In this document: piece after piece, positions 53,379-62,358 of the stretch
Position numbering within the stretch: position 1 is the first letter of the stretch
Layout: every line of letters starts with the position of its first letter
NCBI GenBank assembly: GCA_041396985.1
Contig: JAWKXO010000004.1
Span: 331,342-395,341, forward strand
DNA from: Emcibacteraceae bacterium
Lineage (GTDB): Bacteria > Pseudomonadota > Alphaproteobacteria > Sphingomonadales > Emcibacteraceae
Reading direction: 5' to 3'
Length of the DNA: 64,000 nt
Program-made: the position numbers and the translations under genes
Notes under the pieces: model-generated
What the model was told of the DNA's origin: nothing
The model's database searches: none
What the model saw: only the letters and a program-made list of their open reading frames with translations

Positions 53379-53710
53379 ATGTGCGTCTCACCCGTTGCCA
53401 CAAATGAAATTCCGGCAATAATCAAGGCCACACCGATCAGGTGGGAAACGCTTAAATTTTCCTTTAAAATAAAATATCCGGCGATCTGGGTGGCGACCAC
53501 AAGTCCACCTGCCGCAATGGGAAAGGCAAGGGATAAAGCAATTCTGGTTACAATCACATACCAGATCAGAAAGCCAAGTCCGTAAAAAAATATGCCGGCA
53601 ATCCCCTTAGTGGATATCAGTGCCCCGTCAGATTGTTTAAGAAAAACGAGTCCGGTGACACTCGTGATGATGTAGACCAGCATAATTAAAATATTTGACA
53701 GAATGGTCAT
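53375..53710 (-). CDS. SMR/EamA-like small transporter (ArnE/ArnF-like)
   Basis: 111 residues with four hydrophobic helices: LSNILIMLVYIITSVTGLVF, GIAGIFFYGLGFLIWYVIVT, ALSLAFPIAAGGLVVATQIA and LIGVALIIAGISFVATG. The size and the half-EamA pattern match small flippase subunits such as ArnE/ArnF. It lies between a polyprenyl-phosphate GT2 and the methyltransferase, with 4-bp overlaps on both sides, so it may flip the lipid-linked sugar to the periplasmic side. Confidence 0.78.
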   Translation of the reverse strand: MTILSNILIMLVYIITSVTGLVFLKQSDGALISTKGIAGIFFYGLGFLIWYVIVTRIALSLAFPIAAGGLVVATQIAGYFILKENLSVSHLIGVALIIAGISFVATGETHI

Positions 53711-54678
53711 GGTTTAATCCCCTTCCGATCGGCAGCATAATTTTCACTGATAATATAAGGAGGGCGCCCCTGTAGTGATTTATGAATACGGGCCAGATAG
53801 ATACCTATGATGCCGATATTAAAAAACAGAACACCAAATAGAAGCGATGTAACCCCGATCGTTGATGCCCAACCGGGCACAGCGACCCCTTGGGTATAAA
53901 TATAAAAAGTATACCCCAGTTCAATAAAGGACAGAATACTGGTAATCGCCCCGATCCATACCCCGATTTTAAGGGGCACTGTTGAATATGATATGATGGC
54001 ACCTGTAGCGAGCCTTATCATCCGCCCTAATGTAAATTTGGTTGATCCCTGATGTCTTGAGCTGGCAATAAACTTTACCTGCCTGACATCAAAGCCTACC
54101 CATTGGATGGCCCCTCTTAAAAATATATCCACATCCCCGAAGGAAATAATTTCGTCTCTTACCTTACGATCAATAAGCCGGAAATCTGAACTGCCCTTTT
54201 CAAGGGGAAGGTCGGAAAGTACAGAAAAAATCTTATAAAACTGCTTTGAAAAATATCGCTTAAAGGGCCCTGCCGTTTCCTTATCCTCACGGATGGTGTT
54301 AACGATCTTGGCTCCAGCTTTCCATTCATTAACCAGTTTTTCAATCACTTCCGGCGGATGCTGAAGATCACCGTCCATGCTGATGATTGCCTGCCCCTTC
54401 GCCAGCTTTAGCCCCGCAAAAATCGCATGCTGATGTCCAAAATTTCTGGAAAAGCGGATGGCTCTGACCTCCGGATAATTATTACAGGATTCCTGAATAT
54501 TGGACCATGTATTATCCCGGCTTCCATCATCAACCAGAATAACTTCATATGATAAGCCAATGTTTTTTAAGGATAAATCCAGTCTTTCCACCAGTGTGGA
54601 AATATTATCCTGTTCGTTATAAAGCGGCACTACGACCGACAAAACCGGGTCCGATTTACTTTCTGTCACTCTGGCCAA
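53707..54678 (-). CDS. GT2 polyprenyl-phosphate glycosyltransferase (ArnC/DPM1-like)
   Basis: 323 residues. Catalytic GT-A blocks: SVVVPLYNEQDNISTLVERL, ILVDDGSRDNTW, ISMDGDLQHPPEVIEKL (metal-binding region), and SRHQGSTKFTLGRMIRLATG after it. Two C-terminal membrane helices (IGVWIGAITSILSFIELGYT and SLLFGVLFFNIGIIGIYLAR) anchor it. It would make a polyprenyl-phosphate sugar in the cytosolic leaflet. First gene of the four-gene unit; its 204-bp upstream region is shared with the divergent flavoprotein gene. Confidence 0.9.
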   Translation of the reverse strand: MARVTESKSDPVLSVVVPLYNEQDNISTLVERLDLSLKNIGLSYEVILVDDGSRDNTWSNIQESCNNYPEVRAIRFSRNFGHQHAIFAGLKLAKGQAIISMDGDLQHPPEVIEKLVNEWKAGAKIVNTIREDKETAGPFKRYFSKQFYKIFSVLSDLPLEKGSSDFRLIDRKVRDEIISFGDVDIFLRGAIQWVGFDVRQVKFIASSRHQGSTKFTLGRMIRLATGAIISYSTVPLKIGVWIGAITSILSFIELGYTFYIYTQGVAVPGWASTIGVTSLLFGVLFFNIGIIGIYLARIHKSLQGRPPYIISENYAADRKGIKP

Positions 54679-54807
54679 CCTCTTTTAATCCTAAAATCTG
54701 TTCTTAAATCAATGTCTTGGCATTTTCATTTTTGAAATGTCAGCATAGAGGATTATAGCTAATTAAAGGTTAAACTTTTAACGAACTTGCCGAATAACCA
54801 TAAAACT

Positions 54808-54845
54808 GAATAGGGATAAATCATACTTGCAATTTAACCCTATTC
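54808..54845. promoter_or_regulatory. Inverted repeat upstream of the flavoprotein gene
   Basis: Perfect 8-bp arms GAATAGGG and CCCTATTC with a 22-bp spacer, 38 bp before the ATG at 54883. It may be an operator or a weak hairpin; no U-rich tract follows, so terminator function is unlikely. Confidence 0.3.
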
Positions 54846-54882
54846 CCTCTACCGTACCCTTAATCAGATAAGGGAACAAAAA

Positions 54883-56733
54883 ATGAAAAAAGACATCACC
54901 CGCCGGGATTTTTTAAACGGAACACAAATTGCCATTGGCGCAACAATTATGACCCCATGGATCGTATCATGCGGCGTTGAACCAAATGCAAAATCGACAG
55001 ATAATGGATTTACATTAAGCAAAGATTATTATCCGCCTGCCAAGAACGGTCTGCGTGGCAGCCATGATGGCTCATGGGAAACTATGCATGCGCGCGTAAT
55101 GGGTGAAGACTGGCAAACCGATATCATTGATGATGAATATGATCTGGTAATTGTAGGCGGCGGGATCAGCGGCCTATCATCGGCTTATTTTTATCGTCAG
55201 AAACACCCCGATGCCAAAATTCTTATCCTCGATAACCATGACGATTTTGGCGGTCATGCCAAACGTAATGAATTTAAGCATGGTGACAATACCCGCATCA
55301 GCTATGGCGGCACAGAAGCCATTGACACACCATCTTCCTACCCACAGGTGGCACTTGATCTTTTAAAGGATATCGGCATTGATCTGGATAAATTCTACAC
55401 CGCCTTCAAACAGGATCTTTATCCGTCCAAAGGGCTTGGTTTTTCAATCGTGTTTGATAAAGAAAATTTTGGCGAAACAAAACATGTGACCGGTTACGGT
55501 CAGAAATCATGGGAAGAATTCGCGGCCGAAGCACCACTGACGGACAAAGCAAGAGCGGATTTCATCCGCGTCCAGACGGCTGAAGTCGATTATCTTGAAG
55601 GAACACCGGTTGAGGAAAAATTCAAAATCCTTAAGAAAACAGGATATTCAAGCTTCCTTCGTGATTATGTGAAGGTTGATGAACAGGTCATCAACATTTA
55701 TCAGCATTGGGGGATGAGCTTCTGGTGTGTTGATATGGAAGAAGTTCCAACAACATCCGTTCAATATTATGATGGCGGTATTCCTGGTGTTGATTATACA
55801 TTGCCAATCCATACCGGTCGTGGGGATGATCCCTATATTTTCCATTTTCCCGATGGCAATGCCTCTGTTGCGCGTCTCTTGGTTCGAAAACTGATACCTG
55901 AAGCAATGCCGGGTACAACCATGGAAGATGTCGTGACCACGAAAGCCGATTATTCGAAACTTGACCGCAATGATCAAAATGTCAATATCCGCTTAAACAG
56001 CACTGTCGTTCACGCGGTTAATACAGAAGATGGAAAAGCCGTAGAAGTAACCTATGTGCGTGATGAAGTACCTCATAAGGTTCGCGGCAAAAAATGTATC
56101 ATGGCCTGCTATAATATGGCCATTCCTTTTATCTGTCCTGAAATGTCTGAAAAACAAAAGGAAAATCTGGCCTTTAATGTGAAAGTTCCGCTCGTTTATA
56201 CCAAAGTGCTGATTAATAACTGGCAGCCGTTTATCAAAATGAAAACCAGCTTCGTTTATTTTACCGGCGGTTTTTATAAACAGGCCGAGCTGGATTACCC
56301 AGTCTCCATTGGCGATTATAAATGTTCTGAATCCCCTGATGAGCCGATTATCGTCCATATGTGTCATGTGCCCTTATTTACCGATATAAAAGGCCCGGAA
56401 CAATGGCGCGAAGGACGCCGGCAAATCCTGACAACCACCTTTGAAGAATTTGAAGGCCACGTCAAAGAACAGCTTACACAGGCTTTCGGCGAAGTCGGTT
56501 TTGATGCTGACCGCGATATTGAGGCTATTACCGTCAACCGTTGGCCGCATGGGTATGCCTATAGCAATGACCTGCTCTGGGGTGAGGAATTCGCAGAAGA
56601 GGATAAACCATGGGTTATTGGCCGTCAGCCATTTGGCAATATTCACATTGCCAACTCAGATTCTGATGCCAATGCAACAACAAAAGCAGCCATCAAAGAA
56701 GCCCACCGTGCAGTGAAGGAAATTCTGGCCTGA
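54883..56733 (+). CDS. Tat-exported FAD oxidoreductase, spermidine dehydrogenase-like
   Basis: 616 residues. The N-terminus KKDITRRDFLNGTQIAIGAT is a twin-arginine signal, followed by PWIVSCGVEP, where the Cys could also be a lipobox. The mature part starts YYPPAKNGLRGSHDGSWE, then the FAD loop IVGGGISGLSSAYFYRQKHP; near the C-terminus WPHGYAYSNDLLWGEEF and FGNIHIANSDSDANATTKAA occupy the flavin and substrate region. This order resembles periplasmic spermidine dehydrogenase, which cleaves polyamines. The true substrate is not proven. Its stop and the next start share a TGATG, so the M24-like protein is coupled. Confidence 0.85.
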   Translation: MKKDITRRDFLNGTQIAIGATIMTPWIVSCGVEPNAKSTDNGFTLSKDYYPPAKNGLRGSHDGSWETMHARVMGEDWQTDIIDDEYDLVIVGGGISGLSSAYFYRQKHPDAKILILDNHDDFGGHAKRNEFKHGDNTRISYGGTEAIDTPSSYPQVALDLLKDIGIDLDKFYTAFKQDLYPSKGLGFSIVFDKENFGETKHVTGYGQKSWEEFAAEAPLTDKARADFIRVQTAEVDYLEGTPVEEKFKILKKTGYSSFLRDYVKVDEQVINIYQHWGMSFWCVDMEEVPTTSVQYYDGGIPGVDYTLPIHTGRGDDPYIFHFPDGNASVARLLVRKLIPEAMPGTTMEDVVTTKADYSKLDRNDQNVNIRLNSTVVHAVNTEDGKAVEVTYVRDEVPHKVRGKKCIMACYNMAIPFICPEMSEKQKENLAFNVKVPLVYTKVLINNWQPFIKMKTSFVYFTGGFYKQAELDYPVSIGDYKCSESPDEPIIVHMCHVPLFTDIKGPEQWREGRRQILTTTFEEFEGHVKEQLTQAFGEVGFDADRDIEAITVNRWPHGYAYSNDLLWGEEFAEEDKPWVIGRQPFGNIHIANSDSDANATTKAAIKEAHRAVKEILA

Positions 56734-58124
56734 TGAAAAAAGCGGTTTTAAGCGAAATTGACTGGCCGGAATTCGGCATCGGCGAACGCCCGGCCGATAT
56801 TTCACTGGATGAATATCTTAAAAGACTTCAAATGGTTCGTGAGGCCATGGAAGTCCGTGGCTATAGCCATCTTCTGATTTATGCTGACCGGGAGCATTTC
56901 GCCAACCTTACATGGATGTGCAATATTGATCCGCGTTTTGAAGAAGCATTGCTTATTTTACGCTTTGACGCCAAACCCCTGATCCTGATCGGTAATGAAT
57001 GCGAAGGGTATTTGCCCCACAGCCCGCTTTATAAAAGTGGCGATATGCGATCAGAGCTTTATCAACCATTTTCACTGCTTAATCAGGGGCGTGATAAAAG
57101 CAGAACGCTAGGCGAAATATTTGCCGAAGAAGGCATGGATGAAAACGCCAGAATCGGCGCAGTCGGTTGGAAATATTTTGGGGAAAATGAGGATCCTGCA
57201 GGACAACTTGCCCTTGATATTCCCAGCTTTATTGCAGATGCGGCACGTAAAGTCGCCGGCCATGATCAAGTCGATAATGCAACCGATCTTTTCATGCATC
57301 CGGGATATGGTTTTCGCTCTGTTGTTTCTGTCGATGAAATTGCCATATTTGAATATTCCAACATTAAAACATCAGAAGCCGTAAAAAGAATTTTGTTCGG
57401 CATGCGTGAGGGAATGAGTGATTTTGAGGTTGCAAAATTTATAGAATGGGATGGAGAGCCGCTCGGCTGCCATCCGACCTTTGCCAGCGGAAATCTCCCC
57501 GGTCTATGTGGACCACAAGGCAGAATCTTAAGCAAAGGTGATGTCTTTTCATTTAACGTCTGTTACTGGGGAAGCAACATTTGCCGTGCCGGCTGGGTCG
57601 CGGAAAGTGCCAATGATCTGCCCGCCGGAGCTCAAGATTATATCAATGCTTTTGCAGCACCCTATTTTGAAGCCATGGCAAACTGGTTTCGGAATTTGCG
57701 GATCGGCACCAAAGGCAAACTGCTCCATGATATAATTTATGGAACACTTCCTTTTGAAAAATTCGGTATCTTTTTAAATGCTGGCCATCTCATTCATCTT
57801 GATGAATGGGTCAGTTCGCCGATCTATGAGGGATCGGACCTGCCCATCCGCTCCGGTATGATGTTTCAGGTAGACGTCATCCCCTCGTCCCCCATTTACG
57901 GTTCAACCCGAATGGAAGACGGCATTGTTATTGCTGATGCGGAGCTGCGTGCAAAGCTTAAAATAATCCATCCGGAATGCTATGATCGTTGCATGAAAAG
58001 ACGCGATTTCATGATCAACACACTCGGGTTTGATTTGCCGGAGGAAATATTGCCTCTGTCCAATATTCCGGCCATTGTCCCACCATGGTTCTTAAAACCG
58101 GAGCATATTCTGATACTGAAATAA
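56733..58124 (+). CDS. M24 (pita-bread) family protein with altered metal site, creatinase-like
   Basis: 463 residues: a creatinase-type N-terminal domain (about 30-220) and a C-terminal pita-bread domain. In active metallopeptidases five ligands are D, D, H, E, E. Here the first block reads VFSFNVCYWGSNICRAGWVA, with no Asp at either expected place. The His is kept in NAGHLIHLDEW, the next Glu is replaced by Asp in GMMFQVDVIP, and the last Glu is present in TRMEDGIVIAD. This pattern suits a non-metal hydrolase such as creatinase rather than an aminopeptidase P. It has no export signal and is coupled to the Tat flavoprotein gene. Confidence 0.8.
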   Translation: MKKAVLSEIDWPEFGIGERPADISLDEYLKRLQMVREAMEVRGYSHLLIYADREHFANLTWMCNIDPRFEEALLILRFDAKPLILIGNECEGYLPHSPLYKSGDMRSELYQPFSLLNQGRDKSRTLGEIFAEEGMDENARIGAVGWKYFGENEDPAGQLALDIPSFIADAARKVAGHDQVDNATDLFMHPGYGFRSVVSVDEIAIFEYSNIKTSEAVKRILFGMREGMSDFEVAKFIEWDGEPLGCHPTFASGNLPGLCGPQGRILSKGDVFSFNVCYWGSNICRAGWVAESANDLPAGAQDYINAFAAPYFEAMANWFRNLRIGTKGKLLHDIIYGTLPFEKFGIFLNAGHLIHLDEWVSSPIYEGSDLPIRSGMMFQVDVIPSSPIYGSTRMEDGIVIADAELRAKLKIIHPECYDRCMKRRDFMINTLGFDLPEEILPLSNIPAIVPPWFLKPEHILILK

Positions 58125-58149
58125 CAACAACGGATATAGGGTTAATCAC

Positions 58150-58986
58150 ATGCTGCAAAAATATTTATATTTTTTGATTTTCTTCATGATATGTCAACCC
58201 TCCTTTGTGAATTCCGCAGAACTCTGCCATATTGCCAATGCAGGTTTTTATGTATCAGACGGAAGTAGTAGTGTGTTATTTGATGCATTATTTGCGGACG
58301 GTCTGGAAGGTTATGCAACAGCCACTAAACAACTTGAGGAAAAACTCGAAAATGCAGAAGAACCATTTGATAATGTAAAAATGATAGTCGTCACTCATTT
58401 TCATGATGATCATATGAAACCTGCACCGATTATAAAGCATTTGTCTTCCAACCCCAAAGCCGTGGGTCTTATGACCGAACAAGCCTATAACATATTAAAA
58501 GATGATAATCTGTCCGAAAATAATGACCATAGAATAATGCACATTACACCTTTTATTGGAACACAGCATTCATATATTGATTTACCCTTTCCAACCACAG
58601 TATTTGGTATCAGCCATGGTGAGAAAAACCCAACTGAAAATATTGGTGTCATGATTGAAATTGACGGACAATCAATAATGCATGTAGGCGATATTGATGC
58701 CAAACTTGAAGATCTCCTCAAGGCCGGAACCAATCTGGCCAAGATAGACTGGTTACTTATACCTTATTGGGCTCTTACCGATGAGGAAGGAATTAATTTG
58801 GTAAAAACCGCCTTTAATGCCAGACATATAGTACCAATGCATTTTAATACAGATGAAAATAACTGGATTAAAGAGCATGGTGGTATGACAGCGATCAAAA
58901 ATAAAATTTATGAGTCTTTACCTAATATGGTTAAACTGGACAAAGAAATGCAGTGTATAAATATAAACGGTAAGAATGTCCCCTGA
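58150..58986 (+). CDS. Exported metallo-beta-lactamase fold protein
   Basis: 278 residues with a Sec signal peptide (YLYFLIFFMICQPSFVNSAE). The MBL zinc motif is VVTHFHDDHMKPA, with further ligands in SHGEKNP, MHVGDIDAKL and PMHFNTDEN. It resembles UlaG/L-ascorbate-lactonase-like or RomA-like exported MBL proteins; the substrate is unknown. It lies 25 bp after the M24-like gene and is probably in the same operon. Confidence 0.85.
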   Translation: MLQKYLYFLIFFMICQPSFVNSAELCHIANAGFYVSDGSSSVLFDALFADGLEGYATATKQLEEKLENAEEPFDNVKMIVVTHFHDDHMKPAPIIKHLSSNPKAVGLMTEQAYNILKDDNLSENNDHRIMHITPFIGTQHSYIDLPFPTTVFGISHGEKNPTENIGVMIEIDGQSIMHVGDIDAKLEDLLKAGTNLAKIDWLLIPYWALTDEEGINLVKTAFNARHIVPMHFNTDENNWIKEHGGMTAIKNKIYESLPNMVKLDKEMQCININGKNVP

Positions 58987-59019
58987 AATAATGCATAGAA
59001 GACAGATCTAAAATACTAT

Positions 59020-62000
59020 TTACCACACGATCTTTTCTATATTCTCAAAATCAATGGATCCGCCATCATCAAAAGTAATTGTCCCGCTGGCATCATGGGA
59101 AAGCAGAATTTCACCGGCATTGTCATCAGTTGATTGAATGGATGAACCATTATCAAGGGTCAAAGTCCAACCAACTTCATGGAACTCACCACTAAACCCA
59201 TCTAGATTTATTGTGTCAGTCCATGCCATTCCACTACCACCATCGACAATATCATTTCCCTGGTGGGCGAGGAATGTAAGCGTGTCATCGCCATCCCCGC
59301 CAAATAACTTATCATTTCCAGCACCGCCATCTATCTGGTCATTGCCGGTTGAGGTCCAGATTACATCATCGCCATCCCCACCATGAACAGTAATACCCTG
59401 ATCATAGGTATATTTGCTTGAGGTCATATCGACTATGTCATTACCATCGCCCATGTCAATTTCTTCAATATTCTGTATTCTGGCCTCACTGCCGGACGCG
59501 AAGCTACTTATCCCATCATCTAGGAATAAGGCATCATCTCCGGAAGAGCCCTGAATTGTGTCATGACCATCCCCACCATCAAAAACATCACTTGAACGAT
59601 TATGGCCAGCTAAACCAGCATTTTCACCCGTTTCAACGTTATGGGCTTTGTTTCCGTTCCAAATACTGTCACTGTTATAGATCAAGGTATCGTCCCCATC
59701 ACCGCCCTGCAAATTTTCGGCACCGACGGTCCCCTGAACGGTAATTCCGTGAACCGGGTCACTAATCTCTAAAAAGACGCTTACATCAACATTAACATCT
59801 TGATAGTCATGATCTCCGCCATCATCAAGATCTTCCCAGTTTTGATTTCCATCTTCAGAACTATCAATCATATGATTAACACCGTCAGAATTGAGGGCCA
59901 TATCGCTGAAATAAGCTGGCGCATTTTCAGCGCTGGAGAGAGCATGCCCATCCACCATCGGTGTCCAATGACCGTTAATTTGCTCAAAAGTTACGGTTTC
60001 ACCGCCTGACAGACCCGAATTTTCATCATTACCGTCCGGAATAATGAAAAACCCGACACTCGCGCCACCCGGATAATCGCTTGTATTAAATGTTATCATA
60101 TTATCTGAAAAGCTTTTGACATTATCCTCAACAATCATTCCGCCAATCGGATTGCCGTCCGCATCAGCAACATAAAAACCATGGGAACTGTTATATCCGG
60201 CATCAGAAGATACATAATTGACATTTAACGTCACTATCCCACCGGCTGATATATCGTAAACACCATTTGACTGATTAAGCTCGACAGAAGATGGTTCCTG
60301 CTCATTCCCTTGGGCATTTTCAGCATTATTGTTTTCTGACGAATTCCCAGGTGCTTCCTGATCACCATTACCATATCCGTTATTGTCATGAAATTCATTT
60401 TCATCTTCTTGATCGTCGTCACTATCATGGTGTCCGTGATCATGATCCTCACTTTGGTGACCGTGACCGTGATCATCATCTTCATCATCTTCATCTTCAT
60501 CTTCATCATCGTGATGGTCGTGATCATCATCTTCATCATCTTCATCATCGTGATGGTCGTGATGGTCGTGATCATCATCATCATCATCAATGTTTATTTC
60601 CTGTAATGCAGCAGCTTGCGCTTGAGCAGACTGCTCTGCCGCAGATTCCACTGCCAAAGAATTATCAGCAAACTGAATCGTTTCTACAGAATCAATAATA
60701 TCCGTGCCATTTCGGCCTCCCACTGTATCTTCAATTGTATATGTACCATCATCATTTTCAGTTATAATATAATCTGCCTGGTTACCTGAAAGTAATACTG
60801 TATCATTACCAGCACCCCCGACAATCACATCGTCGCCGGCAGAACCCGTAATGGTATCATGACCCGATCCGCCGTCAATCTTCTCAATATCCGTCAGCAC
60901 CGTATCGCTGAAGTCCATATTGTTATTCGATCCGTCACCGGCAATCGACACGCCGCTGTGGCCATCGCCACTGATTTCCTCAATACTGTCTTCCGGATTA
61001 AAATGATTGTTGATACCGATCGTTACATTATCGTCAGTCGCAACAATCCGGTCCGACCCGCTGCCACCGTCAAAATCATCATAGCCGTCACCCTGACCAA
61101 TCTCAAAGGTATCATCACCTTCACCGCCCGATAACGTATCATTACCAGCACCCCCGACAATCACATCGTCGCCGGCAGAACCCGTAATGGTATCATGACC
61201 ACCATAACCAAATATTTTTTCCCCTGCCTGAGTACTTTCAAGCGTGTTATTCGAATTATTTCCCTCTATAACATTGATTTCTGGTTCGCTAACGACCTGC
61301 TCATTTACCGGATTTTCTGAAGTTCCCTGTTCCGGCTCATCCTCTTGGGTATTTTCAGCATTATTATTTTCTGACGAGTTTCCGGGTGATTCCTGATCAC
61401 CATTGCCGTTGCCGTTATTGGCTTGGTTTCCGCCTTCTGTCCCTTCTTCTTCATCATCCTGGGCCTGCTGGTCTTCTGAACCGGCTTGCTGCTGCTCGTC
61501 CTCTTGGGCATTTTCAGCATTATTATTTTCTGACGAGTTTCCAGGTGCTTCCTGATCGCCATTGCCATTGCCGTTATTGGCTTGGCTTTCGCCTTCAGCT
61601 CCTTCTTCTTCATTTTCCGACTGGGCCTGCTGATCTTCTAAACCTGACTGATCCTGTTGAAAGTCAAGGCCAACAACATTCTGATTTGTAGGTTGCCCAT
61701 CTGAATTTTCCGATGAGTTATTTTCTGCTAAAGAATTCTGATCATATGACACGTCATTATTACTAACGTCGCCATTTTGCCCCGAAGAAGAGCTGGATAA
61801 TTCTGAATTTTCTTTATCGGAAAATTCAGCCTCCAATAATGCGTGCATTTCAGCAACATGACTACCCCCACCTGATGATGGGTCTTCGGTACTGTCCACG
61901 CCCGAGCCATCTTTAAAAGTTACAGCTTCTTCTGTAACGGTGACATCATCGGGTCTCTCAAATTTGATGGCACCTGAAGATCTGCCTGCGGAAAACAGAA

Positions 62001-62358
62001 AGTCTTTCAGATGTACGCCACTGTCATAAAACCCGAAAATATTTACACTGTCCTGACCAGGACTCTGAAATTGACTATGTTCAGTAGAACTTATGGACCC
62101 AAAATCAATCGAATGCTCAGCTTTTTGTTTGTAATCCGCTTGGAGGTCTAGCTTTTCACCTTTTTCGTCACTGATTTTGTCTGAAATATGAATATTTGAG
62201 CGTGTCTGCGTATCTGATGAATGATCCCATTTTTCCCCTGACAGACGGTGTTCAGGATTTTCAAAATTTTTATCGCTAATCTCTTGATAAAAATATGGAT
62301 CATCATCAATCTGATTTATAACTTTCGAATTTTGTCCTTTTGATGATTGGTCAGCCAT
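59020..62358 (-). CDS. Large acidic RTX protein with DUF4114-like domain and His/Asp-rich segment
   Basis: About 1112 residues from the ATG at 62358, the best spaced to a GGAG site; a TTG at 62376 is less likely. Residues up to about 370 are low-complexity, with repeated Q/N/E-rich units (NNGNGNGDQEAPGNSSENNN). Around 380-560 there are RTX calcium nonapeptides (GSAGDDVIVGGAGNDTLSGG). A run of Asp and His with some Glu follows (about 590-660), then a DUF4114-like domain (YNSSHGFYVADADGNPIGGM and DGGDHDYQDVNVDVSVFLEI), more RTX repeats, and a C-terminal module ending FENIEKIVW. Probably a type I secreted surface protein or adhesin. No HlyB/HlyD/TolC genes are in view. Strongly acidic and Ca2+-dependent by family. 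Confidence 0.85.
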   Translation of the reverse strand: MADQSSKGQNSKVINQIDDDPYFYQEISDKNFENPEHRLSGEKWDHSSDTQTRSNIHISDKISDEKGEKLDLQADYKQKAEHSIDFGSISSTEHSQFQSPGQDSVNIFGFYDSGVHLKDFLFSAGRSSGAIKFERPDDVTVTEEAVTFKDGSGVDSTEDPSSGGGSHVAEMHALLEAEFSDKENSELSSSSSGQNGDVSNNDVSYDQNSLAENNSSENSDGQPTNQNVVGLDFQQDQSGLEDQQAQSENEEEGAEGESQANNGNGNGDQEAPGNSSENNNAENAQEDEQQQAGSEDQQAQDDEEEGTEGGNQANNGNGNGDQESPGNSSENNNAENTQEDEPEQGTSENPVNEQVVSEPEINVIEGNNSNNTLESTQAGEKIFGYGGHDTITGSAGDDVIVGGAGNDTLSGGEGDDTFEIGQGDGYDDFDGGSGSDRIVATDDNVTIGINNHFNPEDSIEEISGDGHSGVSIAGDGSNNNMDFSDTVLTDIEKIDGGSGHDTITGSAGDDVIVGGAGNDTVLLSGNQADYIITENDDGTYTIEDTVGGRNGTDIIDSVETIQFADNSLAVESAAEQSAQAQAAALQEINIDDDDDDHDHHDHHDDEDDEDDDHDHHDDEDEDEDDEDDDHGHGHQSEDHDHGHHDSDDDQEDENEFHDNNGYGNGDQEAPGNSSENNNAENAQGNEQEPSSVELNQSNGVYDISAGGIVTLNVNYVSSDAGYNSSHGFYVADADGNPIGGMIVEDNVKSFSDNMITFNTSDYPGGASVGFFIIPDGNDENSGLSGGETVTFEQINGHWTPMVDGHALSSAENAPAYFSDMALNSDGVNHMIDSSEDGNQNWEDLDDGGDHDYQDVNVDVSVFLEISDPVHGITVQGTVGAENLQGGDGDDTLIYNSDSIWNGNKAHNVETGENAGLAGHNRSSDVFDGGDGHDTIQGSSGDDALFLDDGISSFASGSEARIQNIEEIDMGDGNDIVDMTSSKYTYDQGITVHGGDGDDVIWTSTGNDQIDGGAGNDKLFGGDGDDTLTFLAHQGNDIVDGGSGMAWTDTINLDGFSGEFHEVGWTLTLDNGSSIQSTDDNAGEILLSHDASGTITFDDGGSIDFENIEKIVW
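60440..60600 (-). repeat. Low-complexity Asp/His codon repeat within the RTX gene
   Basis: About 160 bp made of GAT, CAT and GAA codons in short tandem runs (ATCATCATC, TCATCTTCATC on the plus strand). It encodes an Asp/His/Glu tract able to bind divalent metals and is prone to length change by slippage. The hydrophobic plus-strand frames through it are artefacts of the repeat. Confidence 0.75.
60800..60864. repeat. Exact 65-bp direct repeat, copy 1 (in RTX gene)
   Basis: Identical over 65 bp to 61136-61200 in the same orientation. It encodes an RTX block (GHDTITGSAGDDVIVGGAGN plus a D/T). Perfect identity at third codon positions shows recent duplication or gene conversion rather than protein-level selection alone. 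Confidence 0.85.
61136..61200. repeat. Exact 65-bp direct repeat, copy 2 (in RTX gene)
   Basis: Second copy of the repeat at 60800-60864, 336 bp apart, an exact multiple of three, so recombination between copies would delete 112 codons in frame. Confidence 0.85.
61342..61659. repeat. Two 159-bp imperfect tandem units (53 codons each) in the RTX gene
   Basis: Units start near 61342 and 61501 and differ at a small share of positions. Each encodes an EDQQAQ...NNGNGNGDQ...SSENNN...EDE type unit. A third, more diverged partial copy lies at about 60300-60400. The period is a multiple of three, so copy number can vary without breaking the frame. Confidence 0.75.

Noticed and set aside
60388..60606. 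Very hydrophobic 72-codon plus-strand frame that looks like a membrane peptide
   Set aside because: It arises because GAT/CAT/GAA codons of the Asp/His tract read as Ile/Val/Phe codons in the antisense frame; no start context.
60240..61660. Regular repeats that could suggest a CRISPR array
   Set aside because: The repeats are in frame within the RTX gene, have unequal lengths and spacers, and encode family-typical RTX or low-complexity units.
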